Shown: in pieces, positions 1 to 11,995 of the stretch
How positions within the stretch are numbered: position 1 is the stretch's first letter
Layout: every line of letters begins with the position of its first letter
Assembly (NCBI GenBank): GCA_026826555.1
Contig: JAKSZT010017954.1
Coordinates: forward strand, 1,933,825-1,997,824
Origin: Tolypeutes matacus
Taxonomy: Eukaryota > Chordata > Mammalia > Cingulata > Chlamyphoridae
Length of the DNA stretch: 64,000 bases
Reading direction: 5' to 3'
The notes under the pieces: generated by a model
Seen by the model: only the letters and a program-made list of their open reading frames with translations
Told to the model about the DNA's origin: nothing
Databases searched by the model: none
Position numbers and translations under genes: made by a program

Positions 1-430
1 AGGGTCGGATTTCTCCAGTCCTTTCTAGGCTCCCAGGGCAGACTGCCGTTTGGAAGGGTCCGTGGGGCTCCACAGCCCAAATTTACAGTTCAGAACCTGA
101 GTCAGCCTAAGGCTGTGTCCCTCTCTCTCCGCTTTCCGGAGTGGCAGATCCCTGAAGCCCCCTTTGTCTGTGGTCGCAGGCCCAGAGGCCCGAGAATTCT
201 GAAGAGTGTGGGGGAGGGTGCCGGCAGCAGCAGAAGCTGCTACTTGCAACTCACTGTTCTCTTGTCGTGATTTCCCTCTTCTGTCCCTCTCTCCTCTGGG
301 TGTTGTGCAGCCTTCACCTGGTGACCTAAACCCTAGAAGATCTTTTTCGGGGCTGTTTCAGCTTGTCCTCTAGCTATTTTTCTGGAGAAGAGATTCCCGT
401 GTCTTACTAGTCCGCCATCTTCCCGGAAGT
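1..430 (-). repeat. Possible L1 5'-region repeat
   Basis: The text ends with a GTCCGCCATCTTCCCGGAAGTCC stretch (about 409-431), typical of promoter regions of mammalian L1 read in antisense. The rest is moderately GC-rich with no gene signal. The family assignment is a guess from pattern. Confidence 0.3.
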
Positions 431-439
431 CCACCCCCT

Positions 440-625
440 TTTAAAAAAAAAAAAATTATTGTGGTAACCTATATACAACATTAAATTTTCCATTTTAACC
501 ACTTTTAGGTATACTATCTATTAGGTTGAACATTTTAAAGTATTAGCATATGTGTCTCCTCCCACCCGCAATCTGCCTCTAACCCTTACCTGTTTGGAGC
601 AGCTGGATGGTGTATTCCTGCCCAC
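440..625 (-). repeat. Old L1 (L1M-type) 3'-region fragment
   Basis: The segment resembles the antisense of old mammalian L1 3' ends: TGTGGTAACCTATATACAACA, then a CCATTTTAACCACTTTTAGG motif, then a CTCCTCCCACC stretch. It is diverged. Confidence 0.5.
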
Positions 626-1117
626 ATAATAATATTAGGGACCCACGCATGAAAATGTATTTATTTTAATTTCTTTTAGAATCAGAAGGGGGAAAATAAA
701 TATATAATATATATAATGAATATATAATATACCATATATAATTATGTAACTAAATAACTATACTGTAATGTGTGGCAGTTTGATATTATTTATGAATTCC
801 AAAAAGAAATACTGATTTTGTTTGTAAGCTGTTCTGTTTCTCTGGGCGTGATATCCCTTTGATTGTATTAGATTCAGCTGAGACATCTGATTAAATTATG
901 TTAAGATTAGGGCTTTGATTCAACCACATCATTAGAGTACGGCTCAGCATTGAGTCCCAGGCCCCTTGGTGGGCTGATAAAACAGACTCTCACAATGAAG
1001 TAGACCCAGAGAGAAGGAGAGACAGCTCATTAGATGCAGCAAAGGCCTCGGGAAGAGAGATGAGCCTGATAGTCTACAACTGGCTGATATGAAAATATCA
1101 GAGCCGCTTCCCCAAAT
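626..1117. repeat. AT-rich tract and unclassified LTR-like repeat
   Basis: From 626 to 800 the DNA is very AT-rich with TATATAAT runs. From about 840 to 1117 it reads like an interspersed LTR-type repeat (GGGCTTTGATTCAACCACAT, GGTGGGCTGATAAAACAGAC). I could not assign a family. Confidence 0.3.
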
Positions 1118-1128
1118 AAAAGCCAACA

Positions 1129-1554
1129 AAGGGGAAGCGGATGTGGTTCAAGCAACTGGGCTCCCGTCTACCATGTGAGGGGTCCCGGGTTCAGTTCCTG
1201 GGGCCTCCTGGTGAAGGCGAAGCTGGCCTGTGCCGTGGAGAGCTGGCCCGTGTCGCCAACTGATGCAACAAGATGATGTAACAAAAAAGACACAGAGGAA
1301 CAATAATAATGAGAGACACAACAAACCAGGGAGCTGAGGAGGCTCAAGCAATTGGGTGCCTCTCTCCCACGTCAGAGGTCCCAGGATGGTTCCCGGTGAC
1401 TCCTAAAGAGAAGATGAGAAGAGAAGACAAACAGACACAGAAGAAGATGCAACGAATTGTCAGAGAGCAGATAGTGAGCCCAGGCAGGGGGCGGGGGGTG
1501 AGGGGGTGGGGGAGGGGAATAAATAAAAATAAAAAATAAATCTTAAAAAAAAAA
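1129..1554 (+). mobile_element. Dimeric DAS-type SINE with target-site duplication
   Basis: Two tRNA-derived units lie in tandem. The first begins GGGGAAGCGGATGTGGTTCA with B-box CGGGTTCAGTTCC. The second begins near 1330 (GAGGAGGCTCAAGCAATTGG). An A-rich tail follows. The flanking duplication AAAAGCCAACA (1118-1128 and about 1555-1565) marks a clean retroposition. Confidence 0.9.
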
Positions 1555-1565
1555 AAAAGCCAACA

Positions 1566-3144
1566 GAGTTCCGATACTTTGCATCTGCACCACCACCCCT
1601 TTGGCTGACTAATACATCATGAATCCAGCTTGGATTATAAACCAAAACAGTTTTAAAAATAATATTTATATATATATAATTTTTTTTTCTTTTTTTTTTT
1701 TTTTCATCAAAGAAAGGGTCCATGCAAGTCAAAGATGCCTAGGGCTCACAAAAGTCATCGTGCCACCCTGGTCACCGCTTGAGTTTCAATGCATGCTTTT
1801 GAAATTCTGGAAGAAAAAGTGTTTGAGTTGCAAGGGGGTGGGTCTTTGAGCCCCAGAAGAGGACAGGAGGGCCCAGCAGCCCAGCTCCCCCTGCCAGCCT
1901 CCACGGGGAACGGGGAAAGAAGGTTAGACAAAGGTGAGCTTTTGAGTTTCTGGGGACTACTCCAGGGAGGGGGTCAATGCCAAATTGACTGAGATGAGCT
2001 TTCAGTCCCCTGTGGAATGAGGTTCACTTGAGATTAAATTGAGTGATAGAAAAGTAGAATTTCACTTTTGGAACTCCCACCTCTGTGCCCTGTGTCTTGT
2101 CCATCCTGTGGGACTATTTTGGACTTGACTGGCTCCACCCCACACCCCAATCAACACTTTTAAATGCACCCATACCCTAACTTTATATGGGTTTTTTCCT
2201 TTTTTTTTTTTTTTTTTGTAGTTTTCTTTGGCCATACCCCAGCTTTCTATGTTTGAGGGGCCTGTAAAATATTTGGAAAAGTTTATTAGCTTTTGAAGCT
2301 GTTTGGGTACAAATAACTCATTTGAGTGGCTGCTGGCTGTGTGACTTCTCTACAAACATCATGCATTCTTGGGAATCTTGGGAAGTCTCCCAAAGTGAGA
2401 GAAAATGTGACCTACAAATTGTTTTCATGTGCGCCGACATGTTTTGAAATACTAAAGTTAACAATGGATGAAGCTGACATAAGTTACATTTTGAAAGCAT
2501 TTAAGTAAACATTTACTCCTTTTCAATTTTGCAGTTTTCAAATTTGGGAGCCAACGCACTTCCGCCACCCACCCACCCAGCCCTCAGACCTCCAACATCC
2601 TCATGGGCCTGAGGCCCCATGCCCACGGTGTCCTGGAGAAAACTGTCCCTGCCCCAGAGGAATGGCCTTCTCACCCCTCCCTTCCCTCCTCCCCTCCACC
2701 AGGCTCCTGGCACCTGGCCTCCCAGAGCCAAGCCTTGGTTCTCACTCAGGACCAGTGGAGCAGGGATTGGGGGTGTACAGAGAGGACTCCCTGGAGGAGG
2801 CAGGATGCAGGAGTTGGGCAGTGAAGGCAAGATTGGAGAAGGGAAAGCTGGAGCAAAGAGGAAGGCGCAAGGGATGCGTAGGAAGCCAGGTTGGCGGGCC
2901 CCGAGGGTGGTGGAGGTCAGAGGGGCCCAGCTCTGACCCTCAAATGTGGGTGTAATAGTCTGCACGGCTCCCCCAGGCCACGGAAGCCCTGGCAAGCTCC
3001 AGTCTGAGTGACAGCAGTGTACCAACACATCTGGCCTCATCAGGTGTGAGAGGACTGGAGTAGGCAGGCCAGAGGGCGTCCAAGGGCCAGATGGAGCGCT
3101 GAACAGCTTCCCCCTGCCCTGTCTATCTATTAAATAAAGCTTTT
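1566..3144. other. Intergenic sequence, no gene recognised
   Basis: Poly-T tracts occur near 1681-1704 and 2200-2218. A GC-rich part (2560-2960) gives overlapping chance open frames on both strands. I see no splice-bounded exon, RNA gene or named repeat. Confidence 0.5.
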
Positions 3145-3340
3145 AAGAGTGTGTGCCCTGGAGCCAGACTGCCAAGTTCAAATCCTGGCTCCACTCCTGG
3201 GTAAGGACCTGCTGTGTGACTGTGAGCAAGTTACTCAGCCTCTCTGGGCCTAATTTGTCTAATCTGTAAAGTGGGACAATGTTGGCTGCACCCCATACAG
3301 TGGTCGTGAATAGAGTAACAGGGCAAGCACTTAGCACGCA
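3145..3340 (+). repeat. MIR element
   Basis: A tRNA-like head (GGAGCCAGACTGCCAAGTTC, then AAATCCTGGCTCCAC) is followed by the MIR core (TGTGACTGTGAGCAAGTTAC, CAGCCTCTCTGGGCC) and TGTAAAGTGGGACAATG. This is a good, fairly complete MIR. Confidence 0.85.
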
Positions 3341-3344
3341 GTAG

Positions 3345-5070
3345 GTCTCCTTGGTGTGCAGGCTCATCTCAGCTGACCATCCTGGTCAACAGATCTCAGA
3401 AGGCACCTTCCGCAGGGAGCCCTTTGGGGTGTCATCTCAATCCCCACATGAGCTGGGGGCTGTTGTTACCACCCCCACTTTATAGATGAGGACCCATACT
3501 CTGAGCCCCTGACTGTGGACAGGCCGAGCCTCAACTCCCTGGAGCCTCAACAACGACCCTCGGACTAAAGGCGAGTGCTACATCCACTTTATAGACAAGA
3601 AGCGGCCAAGTTACTATGACAAGGTCATGTACCCCCATCCCCAACCCCAGCCTTCCTGGGAAGCCAGAGAGAAAGACAGAGACACACAGACAGAAACAGA
3701 TGGAGAAAAACAGAAGCAGCGAGAGAGGGACAGAAAGTCAGAAGAGAAACACAGAGGCCGAGGGCTGCCCCAGCCCCTGGGCCCAGGAGACGGAAGAGGG
3801 CAGGGGAAGGCTCCCCCCGCCCCCGGAGTTCTCCCCAGGGGTGCCTTGTGTGGGGGGGTGGGAGCAGGTTGCAGGTCCCTCTGGGCATGGCTACCTAGGG
3901 CAGCTGGGAGTGGACTCAGGCAGGGCCATGGTGACAAGTGCCTCACGGGCACCCTGTGGCAGCCAGGAGGAGGCTCAGCCTTGCTAGGACGAGATTGGCT
4001 GCGCGGTCTTGGACTCTGAGGCGTCCCCTTTGCCTTTTTCTGAGGCCTCCCTTGAGCTAGATTCACTTAACTTCTTCAGCCCCACCCACCATGGGTAAAA
4101 ACTGCTGCTGCTTCCCAAACTGAGAAACTGAGGCATGACAAGGCAAGTGAAAATCTAGGTGTCCTGGGCATCGCCCGCAGCCAAAAGCTGGGAGTCCAGA
4201 CATTGGGTCTGCAGCCTCTGGCAGCAACCAAGTAGACATCCCGCTCATTGAGGGTGGAGATGCTCCGAGAGGCTTCCTGGAAGAGGAGGTGTCAGGGCTG
4301 GCCTTGAAGCAGAAGGGCTGGGATGTGGTGGGGAAGGGGCCGGGCATGGCTCTGAAGGCAGCCCCCGAGCAGAGCTGGCCCCGGGCTGGGAAGACAGGTC
4401 ATGGTTCTGAGTGGACACTGGCCTCCGGCACCCCACGGAGACGGGCCCTCACGGAGCCCTGGCCCAGCCCCTGCCGGCTCCACGGGAGAAGGACGCACGT
4501 GTGAGAGAGGGGGCTTGGGACGGGGCCAGCCAACTGCAGCTGGAACGTAAACCTGTCATGGCTTCTGGCGCCGCCGCAGCCTCTCCAGCAGCCGGGGCAG
4601 GGCCCCTGCTCGGCTGACAGGAACCAGGAGACTTGGGGTGGAGGCCAGAGCACAGAGGGGGCACAGGAGGTGGAGGCAGTGGCTCCTGCCCACAGAGCTC
4701 AAACAGCCCCTGGGGCCGCCCTCCACTCGGCTGCAGCCCCTCCTGTGCTTCCACTGCTCCCGGTACACCGTGGAGACCCCAGCCTCTGGCCTCTGAGTGC
4801 CTCCTAACCCTGCGCTGGGCTCACAGGGGTCCCCCTGCCCTAGCAGCCTCCTGCAGGACCCCCACTGTCCCTGCTGGCACCTCTGCCTCTACTCTGCCTG
4901 GGGCCTCCTGCGTGGTGGTCCCCACCCAGCCTCCTCCTGCCCCACAGCTCTCTGGCCTGCACTGGGCGAGGGGCAGCTGTGCAGACAGTGTGGGCAGTGG
5001 AGGGGACACCAGGCGCCCCAGGGCAGCAGGTGGCTCCCCAGCAGTGGGTGCTCAGTAGACGTGTGTTGAA
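3345..5070. other. GC-rich intergenic sequence
   Basis: No gene recognised. Overlapping proline- and glycine-rich open frames on both strands are typical of GC-rich noncoding DNA. A MIR-like minus fragment may lie at 3460-3540. One acceptor-preceded minus-strand frame near 4557-4622 is discussed as a finding. Confidence 0.5.
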
Positions 5071-5490
5071 GAAACACGGAATATTTTTCATACAGTAAGA
5101 TGCACCAATGTTAAGTGAACAGCTCCACGTGTGTGCACCACCCAGCTCAAGATCTAGAACATTTCCAGCCTCCAGCTGGCCTCCTCACGGCCTGCCCAGT
5201 CTCTACCGTGCCCAGTGATGGCCTCTGTTCTGACTCTATCACCATGGATTGGTCGTGCCCATGTCCGATCTTGCTATGGGTCGTGCCCGTTTGTGCCAGG
5301 CTTCCTTTTCTCGGCGTAATGTCTCCGAGTTACCTGTGCTGCTGTGTGTGTCGATGTCTGCACTTTTCTGCTGTATGGATGGAGGGGCCACAATTCGCCT
5401 GGGGATGGCCATTTGGGTTGTTTCCAGTCTGCAGTTGTTACGAATAAGGCTGTTAGGAGCATTCTTTGTCCCACCTCCTGGTGGACACAA
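5070..5490 (-). repeat. Old L1 (L1M-type) 3' fragment, antisense
   Basis: The order of motifs (CACCACCCAGCTCAAGATCT, AGAACATTTCCAGC, GGCCATTTGGGTTGTTTCCA, ACGAATAAGGCTGTTAGGAG) is that of antisense old L1 3' regions. Confidence 0.7.
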
Positions 5491-7040
5491 GCAGGCATTG
5501 CTCTTGGGGAAATGCCTTGGAGCAGAATTGCTGGGTCCTGGGGTGGGCATGGGAGCACTGACTCCTAAGCGGGCCCCTCACACCTGTCCACATCCAGGGG
5601 ACCCTGCGGGTCTCTCCTCCGCCCCCCCCCTACAGGGCCCAGTCTGCAGAAGCTCCCTGTCCTTTGCCTTTGTTCTGCAGGGCAGGGCAGCTTCCTGACC
5701 CCTCCTGCCACCTCCCACAGAGGAAGTCAACAAGGAGAACTTTCTTCCTGGGGGCCATGAGGTCCTCTCACAGTGCTTCGGGGCTGTCTCTTCAGGTCTG
5801 CCCTCTCTAGGCTGCCCCTGAACCTGGACAGAGATGGCAGCTGAGCTGTTTCAGCACCTGGCACCCAGTGCCTGGCACGTAGCCTGGGGAGGGATACAGA
5901 GAGGTTGGTGGGAGGGAGTGGCTTACAGTCAGATGTCCCCACTTTTGGGGACTGAGTCTGGAGATGTGGGCTTGAGGCCCAGTCTTACTGGGGGGAGCTT
6001 TTAACCTCTTAGGGTCTCAGTATGGTCCTGGTGCCCCTCATGGACCCCAGGTAGGGTCTGGAACCTGTTCTTCCCTTCACCCCGGCCACTTGAACCTTAG
6101 ACTCAAGGCAGGTGGGTTGGGGACAGCCAAGGACAATGCCACCCCCCATCCCCCAGGCGCTGAGAGCCACCTCCTCCTGAACAGTCCAGGCTGGAGCAGG
6201 CCACAGCAGGAAGAGAAGGGGTCTCTGCCCCGTCGAGGCAGGGAAGGTCTCCATTCAATGCTTCTGACATTCCCCGAGACCCCTCTGGGGGGCCCAGTGG
6301 CTGGTCAGAGGGCCCGAGCCACAGGCCCTGGCGCCAGTGGGTGGCCAGCTCTGTGACCAGAGGTGTCATTGCCCACCCCGCCCTTGGCCCTCAGCCCAGA
6401 CCCAGGTTCCTCTCTTCCCAGAAGTTCATCCTCCTGAATGAGGTTCCGTGCTTTGCCCTCATTAACCTTTTGAACCTTCCAGAAAGAGTGGAAACGCCCT
6501 GCCTCGACTTCCCACTGAGGAAGCTGGGGGTGGGAGTGGGGGAAGGTAAGGGGACCTCCTGGGGCTGCTGCCCAGATCAGAGGCTGGGGGTGTGTCCCGA
6601 AGCAGTCTGTGTAGGCGCCCATATAGGCTGGGAGGGCTGGGCAGCTAAGCTGCGCCATGAAGGGTCCCCTCCCCCAGCCCCACCCCAGCCGGGCTCGGCG
6701 CCCCTCACAGCCTCTTATACCTTCCAATAGTTCTTCCACTGGCTTTGCAAAATCCCCTGCCTAAGACACCCCTCAAGGACTCCCCTCGGCCCTTGGGAGG
6801 CAGTGTGCGCCCCGGGCCTTCCTGACAGGCCCCAGGCGCCCCCGGCCCATGGCTGTCCCTGCCCCCCCTCCCCCCGGGGCTCCAGCCAGGCTGACGTACC
6901 TGTTGCTGGTGTATGCACATTTCTGCATCTTTGCAGGTGCCAAGTTTCCTTCCGCCTTCTTGACTTGCTCAGCTCCGACACCCCCATGGAGACGCCCCTG
7001 ACCGAGCACCTCATTGCCCCACTCCAGCTGGGGCCTGGTC
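5490..7040. other. Intergenic sequence, no gene recognised
   Basis: GC-rich and unique-looking. Open frames overlap on both strands without family similarity or splice-bounded structure. Confidence 0.5.
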
Positions 7041-7200
7041 CCCTGGGTTTCCCACCCTTAGGGCACTTACCTCACCACACCTCCACTTCTGCACCTGGAA
7101 AATGAGGCACATCACTGATTGCCCTCAGATGGGGTTCACCTACCAGGATCGTTCAGACCAGGTCCTGGGGCTCAGTAAGTGCTGTGCAAGGGTTAGCACT
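7040..7200 (+). repeat. MIR fragment
   Basis: MIR core features: a run of CCTCACCACACCTCCACTTC, TGCACCTGGAAAATGAGGCA and a CTCAGTAAGTGCTGTGC end. Confidence 0.6.
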
Positions 7201-7446
7201 CCCGGCCCACAGCTCTGACCACCCCTCTGACCGTGGGACCATCCCTGTCACCCCTGTGTGCCCTGCACGCAGCACAGGGCAAGGGCTGAAGTGACCACAG
7301 GGGGCTGATAGGGACTCATCTCTGTTCTAACGCTCACCTCTGATCCTCTCACTCCCTTCGCCACCTCTCAGGTCCAGCCCCTGCATCTTTGGCCCTGACG
7401 TGTAAATGTCTCCCTGGGAGCTTAGGACCTGGAAGTACTCCCCCCC

Positions 7447-7449
<3 letters not shown>

Positions 7450-7477
<28 letters not shown>
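7450..7477 (+). repeat. (CA)n microsatellite
   Basis: About fourteen perfect AC/CA dinucleotides, preceded by a C-run. Likely polymorphic in length. Confidence 0.97.
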
Positions 7478-7479
<2 letters not shown>

Positions 7480-7480
<1 letters not shown>

Positions 7481-8765
7481 GCTCCCTACAAGCTCCTGGA
7501 CAGCTGACTCCTGCCTGCCTGGCTTCCAGCATCCCCCAGGGCCTCAGATGCCCCTCTAGGAGCCAGGAGAGCCCCAGCTCTCATGCCCAACTGGGGGTGC
7601 AAATACACACTGTGGGGAGTCAGGGAGGTCAGTTGCCTAATTTCTCAGCATAGCCCACTTGGGCACCTGGGCTCCTGTGACAGGGGACAGCCTGGGCGGC
7701 TGGAGGAGGGGCTGGGCTAGAAACAGTGACCCTGGGCAGGACATTGGGGCAGGGCTCTGAAGGTCCCTCTCTCCACACGCGGTCTTTCCCCCCTTTTCCT
7801 TTCTGCCCACCTTTTGCCCCTTTACCCTAGTAGACCCCAGCCTGGAACATGCAGCAGCCTCTCTGCTTTATCCTGTGTTTGTTGGGAGACGGTTGTGCCC
7901 AGCTCTGGGCCAGCTCACACAACTTCCCTCCAGGAAGCGAGATGAGTTCCCACGTTCTGATGGAGTTAAAAACTGAGACTAGAGACAGGCAGGGAACTGT
8001 AAGACGGGGGACCCAGAGAGAGACAGAGAGAAAGGCGGGCAGACAAACACAGAGGGACAGGAAGAGGTGACCAGAGAGGCACCAGGCCCCCCGCCCCCAC
8101 CCACTTGTGCATTTTTCAGACTTTCAGTCGACACGTGGTGCGTTTAATGTCATGTGGTAGCTCAGCCTCATTGTTCCTGAGTCAGTTTTCCCCAGGTCTG
8201 ACTCTCTGGAGGGTTGGCGTGCTGAGTGGGCTGGGGCAGCCCCACCCTAGGGTCAGTGGGGGGAAGCCAGCGTCACCCCGCCAGCTCCTGCTGCCCTGTG
8301 GACATCCCCGAAGCCTCCAGGCTGTGTCTGCCCCCAGAATGCCCTTGACACCCCTCCACCCTTTGGCCTCCCACCCCTCTTCCTCTGGTCAGCCCTGGGT
8401 CGGCCGGCAGGGTGTGCTTCTCCTCGTTAACTCTGTCCATGGCTGGCGCCCTTGGTCCTGTAGCAGGTATTTGGCTAAGGAAGGAATGAATGACGGAAGG
8501 AAGGAGTGGGGAGGGGCACTGTGACCCAGACACTTCTCGTCCAATCCATCCTTTCCATGGATGAGGAGGCTGAGGCCCAGAGAGGGTCAGGAGGCGCCAG
8601 GGCTCCAGGGAGGTCCCTGGAGCCTGGACCAGAGCCGAGGCTCCCTCTCACCTCCATCAGGAAAATGGTCAAAGGCCTGATGGGGCCGGGGGCTCTGGCG
8701 TGAGTCTTTCCCTCCAGTTTCCTGGACTCCCGGGCCCCTGAAGAGCCCAGAGAAGTAAGCGGGGG
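7480..8765. other. Intergenic sequence, no gene recognised
   Basis: A purine-rich AGAGACAGG tract lies at 7976-8068. A short MIR-like minus piece (8555-8590, GGATGAGGAGGCTGAGGCCC) is present. Nothing coding was recognised. Confidence 0.5.
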
Positions 8766-8767
8766 AG

Positions 8768-9215
8768 TATAGTGGGTTGATTGGTGTTCCCCCCAAATTC
8801 ACATCTGCCTGCAACCTCAGGATGTTACCTTATTAGGAAATAGGGTCTTTGCAGAAGTAATTGGTTAAGGCCCCAAGATGAGACCACCCGGGATTTAGGA
8901 TGGGCCCCAAATGCAATGACTGATGTCCTTGTAAGAAGAGCAGAGGACACCGAGGGACACCAAGAGAAGATGGCCAGGTGAAGACGAAGGGGAGAGTGGG
9001 GGTGGTGCAGCCACAAGCCACGGAAGGCCGGGAGCTGGGAGAAGCCACAAGACCGAGGGAGGATTCCACCCTGGAGCTTTTGCAGGGGTTGTGTTCCTGC
9101 CAATAACTTGATTTTGGACTTCCGGCCTCCACAACTGTGTGAGAATAAAATTTCTGTTGTTTGAAGCCACCCAGTTCGTGGTCGTTTGTTATGGCAGCTA
9201 CAGGAAACGAAGCTA
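8768..9215 (+). mobile_element. MaLR-type (MLT1-like) solo LTR
   Basis: The sequence runs from GGTTGATTGGTGTTCCCCCC through ATTAGGAAATAGGGTCTTTG and GATGTCCTTGTAAGAAGAGC to AATAAAATTTCTGTTGTTTG and AGCCACCCAGTTCGTGG. This is the layout of ERVL-MaLR LTRs. No internal proviral sequence is present. Confidence 0.8.
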
Positions 9216-10125
9216 GGGAGAACCCACCCACACCGGTCAGAGCCAGCCCCCATGGCTTGCTGAGGTGGCAGAGGGAACGAGTGCCCAGGGAGGGGAGCTT
9301 GAGGAGGGGTCCCGAGGCCAGTCAAGTCACCCGGGATGAGACAGGCCCACGAGGACAGGCAGGAGGCTGACATCGCCCATGGACGAGGTAGAACACGAGC
9401 AACTGCCAGTGACGGGAGGTGGGGGGGACATTGAGGTGGAGGGCATTTATTCCAAACAGGGATTGAGGAGCTAGGAGGAACCCCACACTCATCATCTTCC
9501 AACTTGGAGCATGTGGGTAGGTGCAACCAGGAGGGCTTCAGGGAGGAGGTGTTCTCAAGGAAGAGCCAGGGAAGCTATGGAAGGGCCCTTCAGGGGCCCA
9601 CCTCCTCCAGCTGGTAAAATTCCCCTGTCGTCCAAGGCTCAGGGGCCAGTCCCTGCAGAGATCCCTCAGTACAGCCCCTCCAGGTGCACCTGCGGCCTTT
9701 CTCTGCCCTGCCTGGAGCCCAGGAGGCTGACCACCAAGGACCCATTGCCCAGACCCCCTTGCCCCGTGCTTCTGGTGAGGTGTGGCCAGTGGAGGCCCAG
9801 CAAGTGATCAGAGGGCAGGAGGTCAGAGGCTGGGGCATTTATTCCCCGCTCCCTTTCTGCCAGGCCAAGGGTTAGCAGCAGCTGTGTCCATCTCCTGCTA
9901 GGGGGCCCTGGCCCATGGCTCTGCTGTCTGGTTCTGGAAACACCAAACCCTCCCGTCCGTCCTTCAGGCCAGGAGTGCACGTGGCTCTCCACAAGCACCG
10001 GTCCCAGGGCCGCCTTCCCCTAATCCTGCCCGAGCCTTAGTAAACATTCTCGATTGCCCTGCTAGACAGCATGCCACCTGTTTCCTGCCCGGGCCAAACC
10101 CACACAAGGCGTTGGTAAAGGTTTG
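9216..10125. other. Intergenic sequence, no gene recognised
   Basis: GC-rich with chance open frames on both strands. No exon, RNA gene or repeat could be named. Confidence 0.5.
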
Positions 10126-10220
10126 TGGGGTGCAGGGCCTTAGAGGTCACCCTTTTGACATAAGGGGAAACTGAGGCCCAGAGAGAACAAACGACCTGTC
10201 TAGGGTCACCCAGACCCAGG
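10125..10220 (-). repeat. MIR fragment
   Basis: AAGGGGAAACTGAGGCCCAG followed by GTCTAGGGTCACCCAG is the antisense MIR core. Confidence 0.75.
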
Positions 10221-11728
10221 GTCAGAGTTCATGGCAGCTCTGAAAAGGCTACAGGGAGGCCAAGGCTGATCTCGGCAGAGGCTGGAAGTCTGTCTGCCCC
10301 CCTCCCCCAGCCTGCCTCTTCCAGAGTCACGTGAGCATTTCCTCCTAGCAGCAGGAGCTGGATGTGTCTGTTCCGGTTAATAAATCAATTAGGGTCATTT
10401 GTGCCATCTGGGGACCTGGCCAGCACCCTTCTTCCCTGCCCCCAGTAGGCAAGACACTTCCACTCGGCTTCCGCTCTGCCCTCACCCTCCTCCCTCTGCC
10501 CAAAGTGCTCCAACCACCTCCCCCAGGCCCCTAAGTGTCCAGACCTGTTACCTTTCCTGAGCCCACCTGGCACAGGCCTGCTCCTCCTCCCAGACAGCCT
10601 CCCCAAAGCCCGCTCAACCTCTGTGTCACCTGTGTTCCCACCATGCCTTGGGCGATGTAACATTCTCCCTCCAGCGCCCCCACCACGGCCCACCAAAGCC
10701 ATGAGCAATTTGAGGACAGAGCCTGGCCTTGGTCACCCCTCAGGGCCCGGCATGGACACAGGGGGTTGGTGATAAAGGCTGGGGGCCCTGGATGAAGATG
10801 GGGGGTCTGGGGTCTGCTCTGGGCAGAGTCTGGGGTTCTGGGAGAAGCTGCGACTTCACACACTCACCCTGCCCCATGCCCAGCTGGGCCCCGCCCAGTT
10901 GTGTGGACAGGTGTGGTGTGAAGGTTAGAAGCTAGGAAGCGGAGGCGGGCAGTTCTGAGGCCTCCCAGCCAGGAGGAGAGGCAAGCTGGAGAGAGGGGCC
11001 ACAAGGAGGGTGCTGGGTGGGGGCAAAGGGGGGACGATGGCAAGTGGCCTCTTGGGCAGGGCAGGTGGGCACCTCTAATGCATGCACAGCCGTCACAGCT
11101 TATGAGACACGTTCACATCCTCATTCTACAGATGGGAACATTGAGGCTGGAGGAGGGGCTGGCCCTGTCCCAGGGGCTCAACTGGGCCTCACACTGGGCC
11201 CCATATCCCCCTGAGAACCTCCCTCAGAGAAGCTGGGGCAGGGGTGCGGGGAAGATGGCCTGGGTGCAGCATGACATGACAGGGAGGTGTTGGGGACATT
11301 TATTTCCCACAGGGAACAGCCCAGGATGATGTCACCCAGGGCTCTGGAAGCCAAAGGGTGTACCCCCACCCTGGGCTCTGCAGTCTGGTCCAGAGAGGAG
11401 GCTGAGGGGCAGATGGGGTTCCCAGGAGCCCCTCAGGAGCCCCCCACGGCTGGAGGGCTGACCCTGTGGTAGGTGTTGTAACTTCTCATGAATATAGTCG
11501 CCCCCCAGGCGGAAAGAGACTTGCTCCCACAGCTGTTGAACCTTGGAGGTGGGAGGCAGGATTGGGAATCACAAACTTGGGGCCTGACGGAAGTTGCCTG
11601 CTATTAGCTCCAGCTCCAACCCATTGTATAAAACTGCTAAACCCCACAAATCCCAGTCCCGTCCCATCCCCCCCACCCTATGCTCTCCACTTCTACCCTC
11701 CACACCCTCAGGGGTCCCTCTGCAATGG
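10221..11728. other. Intergenic sequence with a small MIR fragment
   Basis: A minus-strand MIR piece lies near 11095-11175 (CTACAGATGGGAACATTGAG). The rest is GC-rich with no recognised gene. Confidence 0.5.
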
Positions 11729-11995
11729 GGGTTCTTAACCTGTTTTGTTCCACAGACCCCTTTGCCAGTCAGGTAAAAACCACGGACCCCTTCTCAGAAT
11801 GTAGCAGCAGATAGTTTTATGACACTCAACTAGTGTTGGGTCCAATTACCATAATTTCAAAGTGTGGATGAACGGAAGCGATTTTTTGACATATGTGACA
11901 ACTGTAAAGTGATATGAAATGACTACTACTGTAATTTATTGCATACACTCATAAGTGAAGGAAATGCTAGATTTCAGTAGAGGTCAGAGAAAATA
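11729..11995 (+). mobile_element. DNA-transposon-like repeat (same family as 62650-62860)
   Basis: It starts GGGTTCTTAACCTGTTTTGT, then TTCCACAGACCCCTTTGCCA and AAACCACGGACCCCTTCTC. The copy at 62651 has the same motifs in the same order. The family name was not established; the terminal GGTTCTTAACC is hAT/MER-like. Confidence 0.5.

Noticed and set aside
8825..9526. 233-codon minus-strand open frame
   Set aside because: It overlaps a MaLR-type LTR in antisense and has no domain. It is a chance frame.
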